NCBI RefSeq assembly: GCF_000009905.1
Contig: NC_006177.1
Span: 1,736,001 to 1,800,000 of the forward strand
Direction: 5' to 3'
Length of the DNA: 64,000 bases
Source: Symbiobacterium thermophilum IAM 14863
Lineage (GTDB): Bacteria; Bacillota; Sulfobacillia; Symbiobacteriales; Symbiobacteriaceae
Shown: positions 16,525 through 24,971 of the stretch, piece after piece
How positions within the stretch are numbered: the first letter of the stretch is position 1
How the letters are laid out: the number at the start of each line of letters is the position of its first letter
Notes under the pieces: model-generated
What the model was told of the DNA's origin: nothing
What the model saw: the letters and a program-made list of their open reading frames with translations, nothing else
Database searches by the model: none
Program-made: the position numbers and the translations under genes

Positions 16525-17379
16525 ATGAATCGTGGCGATTGGCTGATCGAGGAACAGACCCCCAGCTACCAGACCCGGTGGCGGGTCCGGGAGGTGCTCC
16601 ACGAGGAGCAGACGCCGTACCAGAAGCTGCAGGTGCTCGAGCTGGAGGATTTCGGCCGGGCGCTGGTGCTGGACGACGCGGTGCAGACCACCGTGGGCGA
16701 TGAGTTCATCTACCATGAGATGATCGCCCACGTACCCCTGTTCACGCATCCGCACCCCGAGCGGGTCCTGATCATCGGCGGCGGCGACGGGGGCACGGCC
16801 CGCGAGGTCTGCCGCCATGAGTCGGTGCAGAAGGTGGACATGGTGGAGATCGATCGGGCGGTCATCGAGGCGTGCCGGAAGCACCTGCCCGAAATCGCCT
16901 GCGGCATGGATCACCCCAAGGTCAACCTGGTGGTGGGCGACGGCATCGCCTGGGTCGCCGACCACGCCGACGAGTACGACGTGATCATCGTCGATTCGTC
17001 CGATCCCGTGGGGCCCGCCAAGGGGCTGTTCAACCAGGCGTTCTACAAGAACGTGTTCCGGGCCCTGAAGGCAGACGGGCTGTTCGTCTGCCAGGTGCTC
17101 TCGCCGTTCTTCCATCAGTCCCTGATCCGCGACGTGTACGGCGTGGTGTCCGCGATCTTCCCGATCACCATGCCCTACCTGGCGGTGGTGCCCACGTATC
17201 CCAGCGGACTGCACTGCTTCATGCTGGGCTCCAAGCGGCACAGCCCCTTGCGGGAGGGGGTCCGTACCCCCGCCTGGCCCACCCGCTGGTATACACCGGC
17301 CGTCCATCGGGCCGCCTTCCAGCTGCCACCGGTCGTCGCACAGCTGCTGGAACCGTCGGGCTCGCAGGCCGGCCAGTAG
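16525..17379 (+). CDS. speE: Spermidine synthase
   Basis: This enzyme transfers aminopropyl from decarboxylated SAM to putrescine. The protein has 284 residues. Motifs are YQKLQVLELEDFGRALVLDD, then IIGGGDGGTAREVCRH for nucleotide binding and VDMVEIDRAVIEACRKHLPE. The catalytic region is IIVDSSDPVGPAKGLF, followed by FYKNVF. ATG 16525 is six bases from AGAGGAGG (16511-16518), while ATG 16519 abuts it. It has its own promoter and terminator, so it is monocistronic. Confidence 0.95.
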   Translation: MNRGDWLIEEQTPSYQTRWRVREVLHEEQTPYQKLQVLELEDFGRALVLDDAVQTTVGDEFIYHEMIAHVPLFTHPHPERVLIIGGGDGGTAREVCRHESVQKVDMVEIDRAVIEACRKHLPEIACGMDHPKVNLVVGDGIAWVADHADEYDVIIVDSSDPVGPAKGLFNQAFYKNVFRALKADGLFVCQVLSPFFHQSLIRDVYGVVSAIFPITMPYLAVVPTYPSGLHCFMLGSKRHSPLREGVRTPAWPTRWYTPAVHRAAFQLPPVVAQLLEPSGSQAGQ

Positions 17380-17424
17380 CGGATCGGAGATCCGTGGGTC
17401 AACCCACCGAAGCGATAGGATGAG

Positions 17425-17464
17425 AGGCGGCGCGCCCGCTGATGCGGGGCGTGCCGCCTTTGCG
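17425..17464 (+). terminator. Terminator of speE
   Basis: A strong 13-bp stem (17425-17437 with 17447-17459, one G-U pair) is followed by TTTG. Confidence 0.7.
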
Positions 17465-17613
17465 CGTCTGCACTGGCCGTGGGGCCGCAGGGCGCCCACC
17501 GGCGCGGGTCAGTTCCCATCCGAAAAGCCACTTCACCTCAAAACATCTGTACATGGTGAAAGGAGTTTGGCCTCCTGCGGAGAATAAGGGCTCCTCAATA
17601 CCTAACTGTCCGG

Positions 17614-17641
17614 GTGACGTAATATCGAGAACATTAATAAT
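17614..17641 (+). promoter_or_regulatory. Probable promoter of the branched-chain amino acid operon
   Basis: GTGACG (17614-17619) and AATAAT (17636-17641) with a 16-bp spacer lie 36 bp before the first gene. Just upstream, overlapping GGAG/CTCC inverted repeats (about 17551-17597) could form alternative hairpins. Confidence 0.45.
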
Positions 17642-17677
17642 CGACCACCCGGCGCAGATTGAGGAGGGGCAACACAC

Positions 17678-18829
17678 GTGAAACGGATCCTGGCGGGTTT
17701 CCTGGTGGCTTCGCTGTTTGCGCTTGCGGCTTGCGGTGGCAGATCCCCCGCCGGCCGATCCGGAGCGGGCGCCGAGACCGTGAAGATCGGCTGGATCGGA
17801 CCGCTCTCCGGAGCCAACAAGACCTACGGTGAGTCGGCCAAGCGCGGCGTGGAACTGGCACTGGAAGAGGCGGGCTACAAGGTCGGCGACCTGACCGTGG
17901 AGCTGATCGCCGGTGACGACCGCAGCGACTCCACCGAGGCGGTCAACCTGGCCACGAAGATGATGACCCAGGACCGCGTCGCGGCCATCATCGGCCCGGT
18001 GACCTCGGGGTCGGCCATCGCGGTGAGCGCGATCGCGGAGACGTACAAGGTCCCGATGATCACGGCCACCGCCACGGCGCCCAAGGTGACCGTGAACGAC
18101 GACGGCAAGCGGAAGCCGTTCGTGTTTCGGGCCTGCTTCATCGACCCGTTCCAGGGACAGGCGGCCGCGAACTTCGCCAGCCGGGAGCTGGGCCTGAAGC
18201 GGGCTGCGGTCTTCTACGACAAGGGCAACGACTACACCATCGGGCTGGCCGAGGCCTTCCGGGAGACCTTTGAAGCCAACGGCGGCGAGGTCGTCGCCTG
18301 GCAGTCTTACAGCAGCGAGGACACCGACTTCTCCGCCATCATGACCAACGTCGCCGCGCTGAAGCCGGATGTGCTCTATCTGCCGGACTACTACGGCCGG
18401 GTCTCGCTGATCGCCAAGGCGGCCAAGGACAAGGGCATCAACGTGCCGATGCTGGGCGGCGACGGCTGGGACTCCCCCGACCTGGACTCCGCCACGCTGG
18501 CCGGCGGCTACGTCACCGCCCACTACTCGGAGCAGGACCAGCGTGAGGCCGTGCAGCAGTTCGCCACCAGGTTCCAGGAGCGCTACGGCGAGCGGCCCGA
18601 TTCCTTCGCCGCCCTGGGCTACGATGCAGCCAAGCTGCTCCTGGGCGCCATCGAGCGGGCCGGCAGCACCGACGGGGAAGCCCTTCGCGCGGCCCTGCAG
18701 TCCACCCAGGACTTCCCTGCCGTGGGCGGCCAGCTCTCCTTCGACGAGTGGGGCAATCCGATCAAGTCCGCCGCGCTGCTGCAAGTGCAGGCCGACGGCA
18801 GCTACAAGTACATCACCAACGTGGACTAG
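17678..18829 (+). CDS. Branched-chain amino acid ABC transporter binding lipoprotein (LivJ-like)
   Basis: This extracytoplasmic receptor has 383 residues and a lipobox LAAC at Cys 19. The type I periplasmic-binding fold is recognised from VKIGWIGPLSGANKTYGES, then RGVELALEEAG, AAIIGPVTSGSAIAVSAIAE and KRAAVFYDKGNDYTIGLAE. The start is GTG 17678, with GAGGAGGGG eight bases upstream. A 12-bp hairpin separates it from the permease genes, an arrangement that often lets the receptor be made in excess. The true substrate may be branched-chain amino acids or a related compound. Confidence 0.92.
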   Translation: MKRILAGFLVASLFALAACGGRSPAGRSGAGAETVKIGWIGPLSGANKTYGESAKRGVELALEEAGYKVGDLTVELIAGDDRSDSTEAVNLATKMMTQDRVAAIIGPVTSGSAIAVSAIAETYKVPMITATATAPKVTVNDDGKRKPFVFRACFIDPFQGQAAANFASRELGLKRAAVFYDKGNDYTIGLAEAFRETFEANGGEVVAWQSYSSEDTDFSAIMTNVAALKPDVLYLPDYYGRVSLIAKAAKDKGINVPMLGGDGWDSPDLDSATLAGGYVTAHYSEQDQREAVQQFATRFQERYGERPDSFAALGYDAAKLLLGAIERAGSTDGEALRAALQSTQDFPAVGGQLSFDEWGNPIKSAALLQVQADGSYKYITNVD

Positions 18830-18838
18830 CCTTCGCGG

Positions 18839-18872
18839 GGCCAGGGCCAGTCTCTGACGGCTGGCCCTGGTC
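18839..18872 (+). terminator. Intercistronic hairpin after the binding-protein gene
   Basis: A 12-bp stem (18839-18850 with 18861-18872, one G-U pair) has a ten-base loop. It is probably a partial terminator or an mRNA-stabilising structure. Confidence 0.6.
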
Positions 18873-18902
18873 ACGTCTTCCGGCAAGGGGGCGAGCGAAC
18901 CG

Positions 18903-19793
18903 ATGGAACACCTGTTGGAACAGACGCTGAACGGGCTGCAGCTGGGCTTTGTCTACGCCCTCATCGCCGTCGGCTACACGATGGTCTACGGCATCATCAA
19001 GCTCATCAACTTCGCTCACGGCGACGTCTTCATGGTCGGCGCGTTCCTGGCCTACTTCGGGTTCACGTCCTGGGGACTGCCCTGGCCGGTCGCGGTGCTG
19101 GTTTCCATGGCCGGCTGTGCCGTGCTCGGCGTGGGCATCGAGCGGCTGGCCTACCGGCCCCTCCGTGCACGGGGCGCGCCCCGCATCGCGGCCCTGATCA
19201 CGGCCATCGGCGTTTCGCTGTTCATCGAGTACTTCACCAGCCTCAACTTCGTCTTCGGCTCGGACTACCGGAACGTTCCCCGGGTACTGCCCGACCGCCG
19301 CTGGGAGCTGGGCGGGATCACGGTCACCAACGTGCAGCTCCTGGTGCTGGTCACCGTGCTGGTGCTGGTGGCCTCCCTGCAGTTCGTGGTCTACCGCACC
19401 CGGGTGGGCAAGGCCATGCGGGCCGTTGCCCAGGACACGGACGCTGCCCGGCTGATGGGCATCGACGTGGACCGGATCATCGCCTGCACCTTCGCGCTGG
19501 GCTCGGCGCTGGCGGCAGCAGCCGGGGCCCTGTTCGCCGTGGCCTATCCGCAGATCCACCCGTTCATGGGGATCATGCCCGGCCTCAAGGCGTTCACCGC
19601 GGCCGTGCTCGGCGGCATCGGCTCGATCCCCGGCGCGCTGCTCGGGGCGCTCGTCATGGGGCAGGTGGAGGTGCTGACGGCGGCCTACGTCACCACCGAC
19701 TTCCGGGACGCCATCGCCTTCGCGCTGCTGATTCTGGTCTTGCTGCTCCGTCCCACCGGTCTGCTGGGCAAGACCGCCCCGGAAAAGGTGTAG
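18903..19793 (+). CDS. livH: Branched-chain amino acid ABC transporter permease LivH
   Basis: This inner-membrane permease has 296 residues and about eight hydrophobic helices. The family segment YTMVYGIIKLINFAHGDVFM is intact near the N terminus, and the cytoplasmic coupling region VGKAMRAVAQDTDAARLMGI is typical. ATG 18903 begins the membrane part of the operon, and livM follows after about 13 bp. Confidence 0.94.
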   Translation: MEHLLEQTLNGLQLGFVYALIAVGYTMVYGIIKLINFAHGDVFMVGAFLAYFGFTSWGLPWPVAVLVSMAGCAVLGVGIERLAYRPLRARGAPRIAALITAIGVSLFIEYFTSLNFVFGSDYRNVPRVLPDRRWELGGITVTNVQLLVLVTVLVLVASLQFVVYRTRVGKAMRAVAQDTDAARLMGIDVDRIIACTFALGSALAAAAGALFAVAYPQIHPFMGIMPGLKAFTAAVLGGIGSIPGALLGALVMGQVEVLTAAYVTTDFRDAIAFALLILVLLLRPTGLLGKTAPEKV

Positions 19794-19806
19794 GGAGGTG
19801 GCACCC

Positions 19807-20796
19807 GTGCGCAAACAGGCATTTGCTCCCGCGGCCGCGGCGGCGGTCCTCTACCTGGGGCTGGCCTGGCTCCGGCAGGCGGGGTTCATCGGCATCTACT
19901 GGGGCCAGATCATGGACCTGGCCCTCATCACCACCATCCAGGCGGTGGGCCTCAGCCTCATCTACGGCTTTGCCGGCCAGTTCTCCCTGGGCCACGCCGC
20001 ATTCTATGGCCTCGGCGCCTACGTTGCGGCCTTTGTCACCCGCGCCTTCGGGGGGAACACGCTGACCTTCGCCCTGGCCCTGGCCGCCGGTGCGGCGACG
20101 GCCGGCCTGGTTGCCCTGTTGATCGGCCTGCCGATCCTGCGGCTGCGGTCGGATTACCTCGGCATCGCGACGTTGGGCTTCGGCATCATCGTGAAGGTCC
20201 TCCTGGACAACGCCGACAAGCTGTCGCCCGTCCTGGGCGGCGCGCGGGGGATGGCCGGGATCCCGCGGCTCACCACGTTCCACTGGGTCTTCTGGCTCGC
20301 CGTGCTCAGCGTCTGGCTCGCCCGGAACCTCGTCCGCTCGAGCCATGGACGGAGCTGCATCGCGGTGCGGGAGGACGAGGTCGCGGCAGACATCATGGGC
20401 TTGGACACCACGCAGTTCAAGACGCTGGCCTTCGTCGTGGGCTGTGCGATGGCCGGGCTGGCCGGCGGGCTCTACGCTCATCTTTACAGCTTCCTGCACC
20501 CCAGCAGCTTCGACTTCCTGAAGTCCTTCGACGTGCTGCTGGTGGTGGTGCTGGGCGGGCTCGGGTCGCTGACGGGCACCGTCGTGACGGCGATTGGCTG
20601 GGTTTTCCTGCTGGAGGCGCTGCGCGGCGTGCTCGGCCAGCAGTTCCTGGACTGGCGGGGAGTCGTCTACGCTCTGGTGCTGATCGTCCTGATGATCCTG
20701 CGGCCCCAGGGGCTCATGGGCGGCCGGGAGATCAGCCTGGACGGCGTCCTGGGGCGTGCGGCCGCGAGAGGGGGTGCGGGCCGTGGCGCTGCTTGA
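19807..20796 (+). CDS. livM: Branched-chain amino acid ABC transporter permease LivM
   Basis: This is the second permease, 329 residues, with the LivM motif LSLIYGFAGQFSLGHAAFYG and the later LRSDYLGIATLGFGIIVKVL. GTG 19807 lies eight bases from GGAGG, while GTG 19798 overlaps that site. Its C terminus overlaps the start of livG by 14 bp, which indicates coupled translation. Confidence 0.94.
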   Translation: MRKQAFAPAAAAAVLYLGLAWLRQAGFIGIYWGQIMDLALITTIQAVGLSLIYGFAGQFSLGHAAFYGLGAYVAAFVTRAFGGNTLTFALALAAGAATAGLVALLIGLPILRLRSDYLGIATLGFGIIVKVLLDNADKLSPVLGGARGMAGIPRLTTFHWVFWLAVLSVWLARNLVRSSHGRSCIAVREDEVAADIMGLDTTQFKTLAFVVGCAMAGLAGGLYAHLYSFLHPSSFDFLKSFDVLLVVVLGGLGSLTGTVVTAIGWVFLLEALRGVLGQQFLDWRGVVYALVLIVLMILRPQGLMGGREISLDGVLGRAAARGGAGRGAA

Positions 20797-21550
20797 GTGC
20801 CGGAACGTCTCCCGCCACTTCGGCGGCCTGCGGGCGCTGGGCCACCTGGACCTGGTGCTGGAGCCGGGCGAGGTGGTGGGGCTGATCGGTCCCAACGGAG
20901 CCGGCAAGACCACGGTGTTCAACGTCATCACGGGCGTCTTCCCACCCACCGAGGGCGAGGTTCTGCTGGAGGGCCGGGTCTTGAACGGGCTGCGCCCCTG
21001 GCGCATCACGCAGCTGGGCATCGCCCGCACCTTCCAGAACATCCGGCTGTTCCGGGAGATGTCTGTGCTGGACAACGTGCTGGCGGCGATGCATCCGCGC
21101 TGCGGCTACGGCCTCCTGGACGCCCTGCTGCACACGCCGCGCTTCGCCGGGAGGGAGCAGGCCATGCGGGACGAGGCCCTGGCGCTGCTGGAGCGGATGA
21201 ACCTGGCCGACCGGCGCCATGACCGGGCTGGATCGCTTCCGTACGGCGCCCAGCGGCGGCTGGAAATCGCCCGGGCCCTCGCCACCCACCCGAAGGTTCT
21301 GCTCCTGGACGAGCCCGCCGCCGGCATGAACCCGACGGAGGTGGACGCTCTGGTGGAGCTGATCCGGGGGGTTGCGGCGGAGTTTGGTCTGACCGTGCTG
21401 CTGATCGAGCACCAGATGGGGCTGGTGATGAACCTCTGCCAGCGACTGGTGGTGCTGGACTTCGGCGAGGTCATCGCCCGGGGCAAGCCGACGGAGATCC
21501 AGCAGAACCCGCGGGTGCTGGAGGCCTACCTGGGCAGGGGGGTGGTGTAA
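20783..21550 (+). CDS. livG: Branched-chain amino acid ABC transporter ATPase LivG
   Basis: This is the 255-residue ATPase, with Walker A GPNGAGKTT, Walker B VLLLDEPAAGMNPTE and the LivG-type loop IARTFQNIRLFREMSVLDN. The signature is degenerate (SLPYGAQRRLEIARA), as is usual for LivG. GTG 20783 is eight bases from GAGAGGGGG. The stop overlaps the livF start by one base. Confidence 0.94.
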   Translation: MALLECRNVSRHFGGLRALGHLDLVLEPGEVVGLIGPNGAGKTTVFNVITGVFPPTEGEVLLEGRVLNGLRPWRITQLGIARTFQNIRLFREMSVLDNVLAAMHPRCGYGLLDALLHTPRFAGREQAMRDEALALLERMNLADRRHDRAGSLPYGAQRRLEIARALATHPKVLLLDEPAAGMNPTEVDALVELIRGVAAEFGLTVLLIEHQMGLVMNLCQRLVVLDFGEVIARGKPTEIQQNPRVLEAYLGRGVV

Positions 21551-22269
21551 TGCTGGAGGTCCGGGACCTGCGGGTCGCCTACGGGAACATCGAGGCCCTG
21601 CACGGCATCTCGCTCACGGTGGCGGAAGGGGAGATCGTCACCCTGATCGGCGCCAACGGCGCCGGCAAGTCGACTACCCTGCGGGCGGTCTCGGGACTGG
21701 TGCGGGCCCGATCGGGGCAAATCCTGTTTGAGGGGCACGACATCACCCGAATCCCGGCGCATCGGATCGTCGCGCTGGGCATCGGCCACGTGCCCGAGGG
21801 ACGGAAGATCTTCACGGACATGACCGTGCAGGAGAACCTGGAGCTGGGCGCCTATATCGCCGATCCCAGGCGGTTCCGGGAGGACCTGGAGGCGGTGTTC
21901 GAGCGGTTCCCGCGGCTGCGGGAGCGACGGCGGCAGTCCGCGGCGACGCTCTCCGGCGGGGAGCAGCAGATGCTGGCCCTGGGGCGTGCGCTCATGCTCC
22001 GGCCCAGGCTGCTGCTCCTGGATGAGCCCTCGATGGGCCTTTCCCCGCGCCTGGTGGAGGAGATCTTCGCCATCATCGTCGCGCTGAACCGGGCGGGCAC
22101 GACGGTTCTGCTGGTGGAGCAGAACGCCGCCATGGCCCTGTCGATCGCCCATCGGGCGTATGTGCTGGAGACGGGTCGGGTGGTGCTGGAAGGGCCGGCG
22201 AAGGAGCTGCGGAACCATCCCGCCGTGAAGGAGGCTTACCTGGGCGGCGGTGGATCCGTGCAGCGGTGA
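21550..22269 (+). CDS. livF: Branched-chain amino acid ABC transporter ATPase LivF
   Basis: This is the second ATPase, 239 residues, with Walker A GANGAGKST, signature LSGGEQQMLALGRALM and Walker B LLLDEPSMGLSP. The GHVPEGRKIFTDMTVQENL segment is typical of LivF. It is the last gene of the operon. No clear terminator hairpin was seen directly after it. Confidence 0.94.
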   Translation: MLEVRDLRVAYGNIEALHGISLTVAEGEIVTLIGANGAGKSTTLRAVSGLVRARSGQILFEGHDITRIPAHRIVALGIGHVPEGRKIFTDMTVQENLELGAYIADPRRFREDLEAVFERFPRLRERRRQSAATLSGGEQQMLALGRALMLRPRLLLLDEPSMGLSPRLVEEIFAIIVALNRAGTTVLLVEQNAAMALSIAHRAYVLETGRVVLEGPAKELRNHPAVKEAYLGGGGSVQR

Positions 22270-22508
22270 AGCGCGCCGCCGCCGGCCCGAGGTATCGCCT
22301 GCCCCGAAGTCTTGGCGCCGCGGAACTGTGGTCTCGATGGCTTCCCGGGCTCTCTTGCACACGGTTTGAGACTGCCCCGAAGGCGCCTGCGACGGGCACC
22401 TGCCCGTGGAATCCGGCTCGCGCAAGGGCTCGCGCCACGCGCAGACCGTGCGCGCTTTATGATGGGACGGTTACGAATAGCCCCTTCGCCCCATGAAACT
22501 CTGTACCG
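22270..22508. other. Intergenic stretch without a supported gene
   Basis: No frame here has both a ribosome binding site and a protein-like composition. Short GC-rich inverted repeats are present (for example ACGGGCA with TGCCCGT, 22393-22408). They may be part of the livF transcript end, but nothing specific is recognised. Confidence 0.5.
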
Positions 22509-22537
22509 TTGGCGGGTACGGAGCATGCCAATATACA
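22509..22537 (+). promoter_or_regulatory. Candidate promoter of the radical SAM gene
   Basis: TTGGCG (22509-22514) and TATACA (22532-22537) with a 17-bp spacer lie about 40 bp before the ATG. Confidence 0.5.
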
Positions 22538-22576
22538 TTAGAATGTTTGTGTAGGGCAGTCCGGGGGGTGGGCCGC

Positions 22577-23689
22577 ATGCCAGGTGCCAGGAGCGAGGGG
22601 CCGTACGCCGGCACAGCGCCGGTGGCCGTCGAGGAGAAGCCACAGTCCGGAGCCAGGCCCCGCCGCGTCGTCTGGGAGTTGACCCGGGCCTGCAACCTCA
22701 CGTGCCGGCACTGCCGCACGGTGACCTGTCCTGCGCCGACCGGGAAGGACCTGTCCACCGATCAGGTGGTCCGGGTGATCGAGGACATCGCCTCCGTGGC
22801 CCGGCCGACGTTCGTCTTCACGGGCGGGGAGCCGCTGAAGCGGCCGGATCTGTTCACCATCGCCGCCCACGCCAGCCGGCACGGCGCTGTCGTTGTGCTG
22901 GAGACCAACGCGACCATGATCACGGCCGAGGCGGCCGCGTTCCTGAGGACGTGTGGCGTGGCCGCGGTCCACGTGGCGCTGGACGGCGCAACGGCGGAGA
23001 CCCACGACGAATTCCGGGGCATCCCGGGCGCCTGGGCCGCCGCGTGGCGCGGCATCGCCCACCTGAAGGCGGTTGGCCTGCCGTTTCACCTGAAGTTCAC
23101 CATCGGCGTCCACAACCGGGACCAGGTTCCGGCGATGCTGCGGCTGGCCGAGCAGGAGGGGGCCGCCGGTGTCCACCTCTGCGCGCGGATGCCCGCAGGC
23201 TGCGGGATCCGGCTGGAGAGGGACGAGCGGCTGTCGCCGGAGGAGATGGAGGCGTTGCTGGGCTGGCTGAGCGCCAGCTTCGAGCGGACCACGGTGGCGG
23301 TGCAGGCGACGTGCGCCCCACAGTTCCACCGGGTGCTGCGGCAGCAGGGCGGGGCGGCGGTGGTGGAGCGGCAGCGGGAGCAGGCGCACGCGGTGGTCGG
23401 CGGCGGGTGTTCGGCGGCGACCCAGGGCTGCTTCATCGCACACGACGGGCAGGTCCAGCCGTGCCGCCACCTGCCCCTGCCGGTGGGCCACGTGCTTCAG
23501 CAACGGTTCCAGGAGATCTGGGAGCACGCCCTCCTGCTGCGGCAGCTGCGCGACCGGGACCTCCTGGGGGGAAAGTGCGGCGAGTGCGGGTACCGGGGCG
23601 CCTGCGGCGGCTGTCGGGCCCGCGCCTACGAGGCCTATGGCTTCCCCCTGGCGCAGGATCCGTCGTGCCCGTACGAGCCCGGCGACTAG
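22577..23689 (+). CDS. Radical SAM/SPASM domain protein (AhbD/NirJ-like)
   Basis: This is an iron-sulfur radical SAM enzyme of unknown substrate, 370 residues from ATG 22577. The SAM cluster motif is CNLTCRHC near residue 41, followed by FTGGEPLKRPDLF and ETNATMITAEAA. The C-terminal SPASM-type region has many Cys (GCFIAHDGQVQPCRH, then GGKCGECGYRGACGGCRARA), which would bind one or two auxiliary clusters. The architecture resembles heme-pathway proteins AhbD/NirJ and peptide-modifying enzymes, but there is no heme gene or short precursor-peptide gene beside it. An upstream ATG at 22493 would place the start before the candidate promoter and is disfavoured. Confidence 0.8.
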   Translation: MPGARSEGPYAGTAPVAVEEKPQSGARPRRVVWELTRACNLTCRHCRTVTCPAPTGKDLSTDQVVRVIEDIASVARPTFVFTGGEPLKRPDLFTIAAHASRHGAVVVLETNATMITAEAAAFLRTCGVAAVHVALDGATAETHDEFRGIPGAWAAAWRGIAHLKAVGLPFHLKFTIGVHNRDQVPAMLRLAEQEGAAGVHLCARMPAGCGIRLERDERLSPEEMEALLGWLSASFERTTVAVQATCAPQFHRVLRQQGGAAVVERQREQAHAVVGGGCSAATQGCFIAHDGQVQPCRHLPLPVGHVLQQRFQEIWEHALLLRQLRDRDLLGGKCGECGYRGACGGCRARAYEAYGFPLAQDPSCPYEPGD

Positions 23690-23747
23690 TCGGGCACGAT
23701 AGATCCCCGAGACTGCCGACCTCAGCCTTTCATGCACGTCATGCTTT

Positions 23748-23780
23748 GACCGCGCCCCTTGCAGAAGGGCGCGGTCTTGT
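23748..23780 (+). terminator. Terminator after the radical SAM gene
   Basis: GACCGCGCCC pairs perfectly with GGGCGCGGTC (23748-23757 with 23767-23776), followed by TTGT. Confidence 0.65.
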
Positions 23781-23843
23781 GTACGGTGAATTCTGGTCAT
23801 GACACCGGGCCCGCCCACGGGCCCGCCCGGAAGGGGGATGGGG

Positions 23844-24179
23844 ATGCGCAGTCTGCTGGCCGTCATCGCCGTGGCCGTCGGCATTTTCCTGCTGGTGACC
23901 GTCGTGCTGCCGTTCGTGGGGATCCTTCTGGCCGCGGTCCTGGCCCTGGCGGGCCTGGGCGTGGTGGCCTACCTCGCGGCCCCGGTGCTGGCGCGCCTGC
24001 CGTGGTTCCGGGATCGCATACACGTGGAGGAGCACCCGTTGGGCCGCACCATCCGCTTTGGCGCTGTGCGGGTGCACCAGCGGGCTCATGCACGAAGGGC
24101 CGACGACTTCATCGACGTGGAAGGCCGAACCATCGACGTCGAGGAGGACCTGCTGCCGCCAGGTGACGGAAGGGATTAG
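23844..24179 (+). CDS. Small two-helix membrane protein
   Basis: The 111-residue protein has two adjacent hydrophobic helices (about 3-21 and 26-46), then a basic and finally acidic soluble tail (FIDVEGRTIDVEEDLLPPGD). ATG 23844 lies seven bases after GGAAGGGGG; ATG 23838 is too close. No family was recognised. It is convergent with the deacetylase gene. Confidence 0.6.
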   Translation: MRSLLAVIAVAVGIFLLVTVVLPFVGILLAAVLALAGLGVVAYLAAPVLARLPWFRDRIHVEEHPLGRTIRFGAVRVHQRAHARRADDFIDVEGRTIDVEEDLLPPGDGRD

Positions 24180-24188
24180 GCGCAGGGC

Positions 24189-24929
24189 CTACCCGTCGTC
24201 CGCAGGCACCAGGTCGGAAATCCGGACCAGCTTGAAGCCCCGCCGCTGCAGCCCCTCGAGGATGCGCGGCAGCGCCTCCGCCGTCTCGGTGACGAAGTCG
24301 GAGGCCGTCAGCCGGATGATGTCGCCCCGCTGGGCCTTCCGCACCACCCGCCGGACGATCTGGTCGGCCGTCAGCCCGAGGTGGTCCTGGCCATCCAGGG
24401 CGTAAGTGACCGTGACCAGCCTGGCCTGGTGGGCAGCGCGCAGCACCTCCGGCGGGGCCTTGCCGCTCGGCGGGCGGAAGTACCGTACGGGGCCGCCCAG
24501 GATCTTGGCCAGGGCGGACTGGCTGCCCAGCAGGTTGGAGACGATTTCGTTTTCCGGCATCCCCGAGAGGTCACGGATCTGCTGGCCCAGCGTGCCGACC
24601 TCGTGGCCGCGGCGGGCGATTTCCTTGACCATGTCCGGATACAGCTGCAGGAACGTGCCGCCCACGAAGAAGGTGGCCTTCACCCCGGCCTGGTCCAGGA
24701 TGTCCAGGATCTTGGCGAGCTCCTGTTTCTGCCACGTGACGTCGAAGGTCAGGGCCACCCGGTCGTCGGGCGAGTCGGCCCGTGTGAGCGGCCGGTCGGC
24801 CTGCCAGGCCGTTGCCGCAGTCGGTTGGAATGCGGGGCTCCGCAGAAACGAGATCGTGAACAGCGCCAGGCAGAGCGTGGCCACCACGACGGCCCGGCGC
24901 ACCAGCCATGCGCGGTCGATGAAGAGCAT
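24189..24929 (-). CDS. Polysaccharide deacetylase-like protein, metal site incomplete
   Basis: The 246-residue protein has an N-terminal membrane anchor (about 12-30), so it is predicted to face outward, and a NodB-homology domain. VALTFDVTW keeps only the first Asp of the usual TFDD pair. The His-x3-His metal site is missing (GHEVGTLGQQI where GHxxxxHxxxH is expected). YFRPPSGKAP and the C-terminal RLTASDFVTETAEALPRIL segment remain. This resembles sporulation-linked YlxY/PdaB-type proteins that have lost metal ligands, so deacetylase activity is doubtful. The ribosome binding site is inside a stable hairpin (24937-24964). It is the last gene of the mrf-selW cluster on this strand. Confidence 0.82.
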   Translation of the reverse strand: MLFIDRAWLVRRAVVVATLCLALFTISFLRSPAFQPTAATAWQADRPLTRADSPDDRVALTFDVTWQKQELAKILDILDQAGVKATFFVGGTFLQLYPDMVKEIARRGHEVGTLGQQIRDLSGMPENEIVSNLLGSQSALAKILGGPVRYFRPPSGKAPPEVLRAAHQARLVTVTYALDGQDHLGLTADQIVRRVVRKAQRGDIIRLTASDFVTETAEALPRILEGLQRRGFKLVRISDLVPADDG

Positions 24930-24936
24930 GGTACAA

Positions 24937-24964
24937 CCCCCCGGACAAGAGTATGTCCGGGGGG
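24937..24964 (-). promoter_or_regulatory. Hairpin masking the ribosome binding site of the deacetylase gene
   Basis: An 11-bp perfect stem (24937-24947 with 24954-24964) with a six-base loop contains the GGGGGG that precedes ATG 24929. It could terminate mrfB transcripts or limit translation of the deacetylase gene. Confidence 0.55.
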
Positions 24965-24971
24965 CCCTGCG

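Noticed and set aside
17551-17597. T-box or other riboswitch upstream of the branched-chain amino acid operon
   Set aside because: Alternative GGAG/CTCC pairings exist, but no T-box consensus element or known aptamer core is visible.
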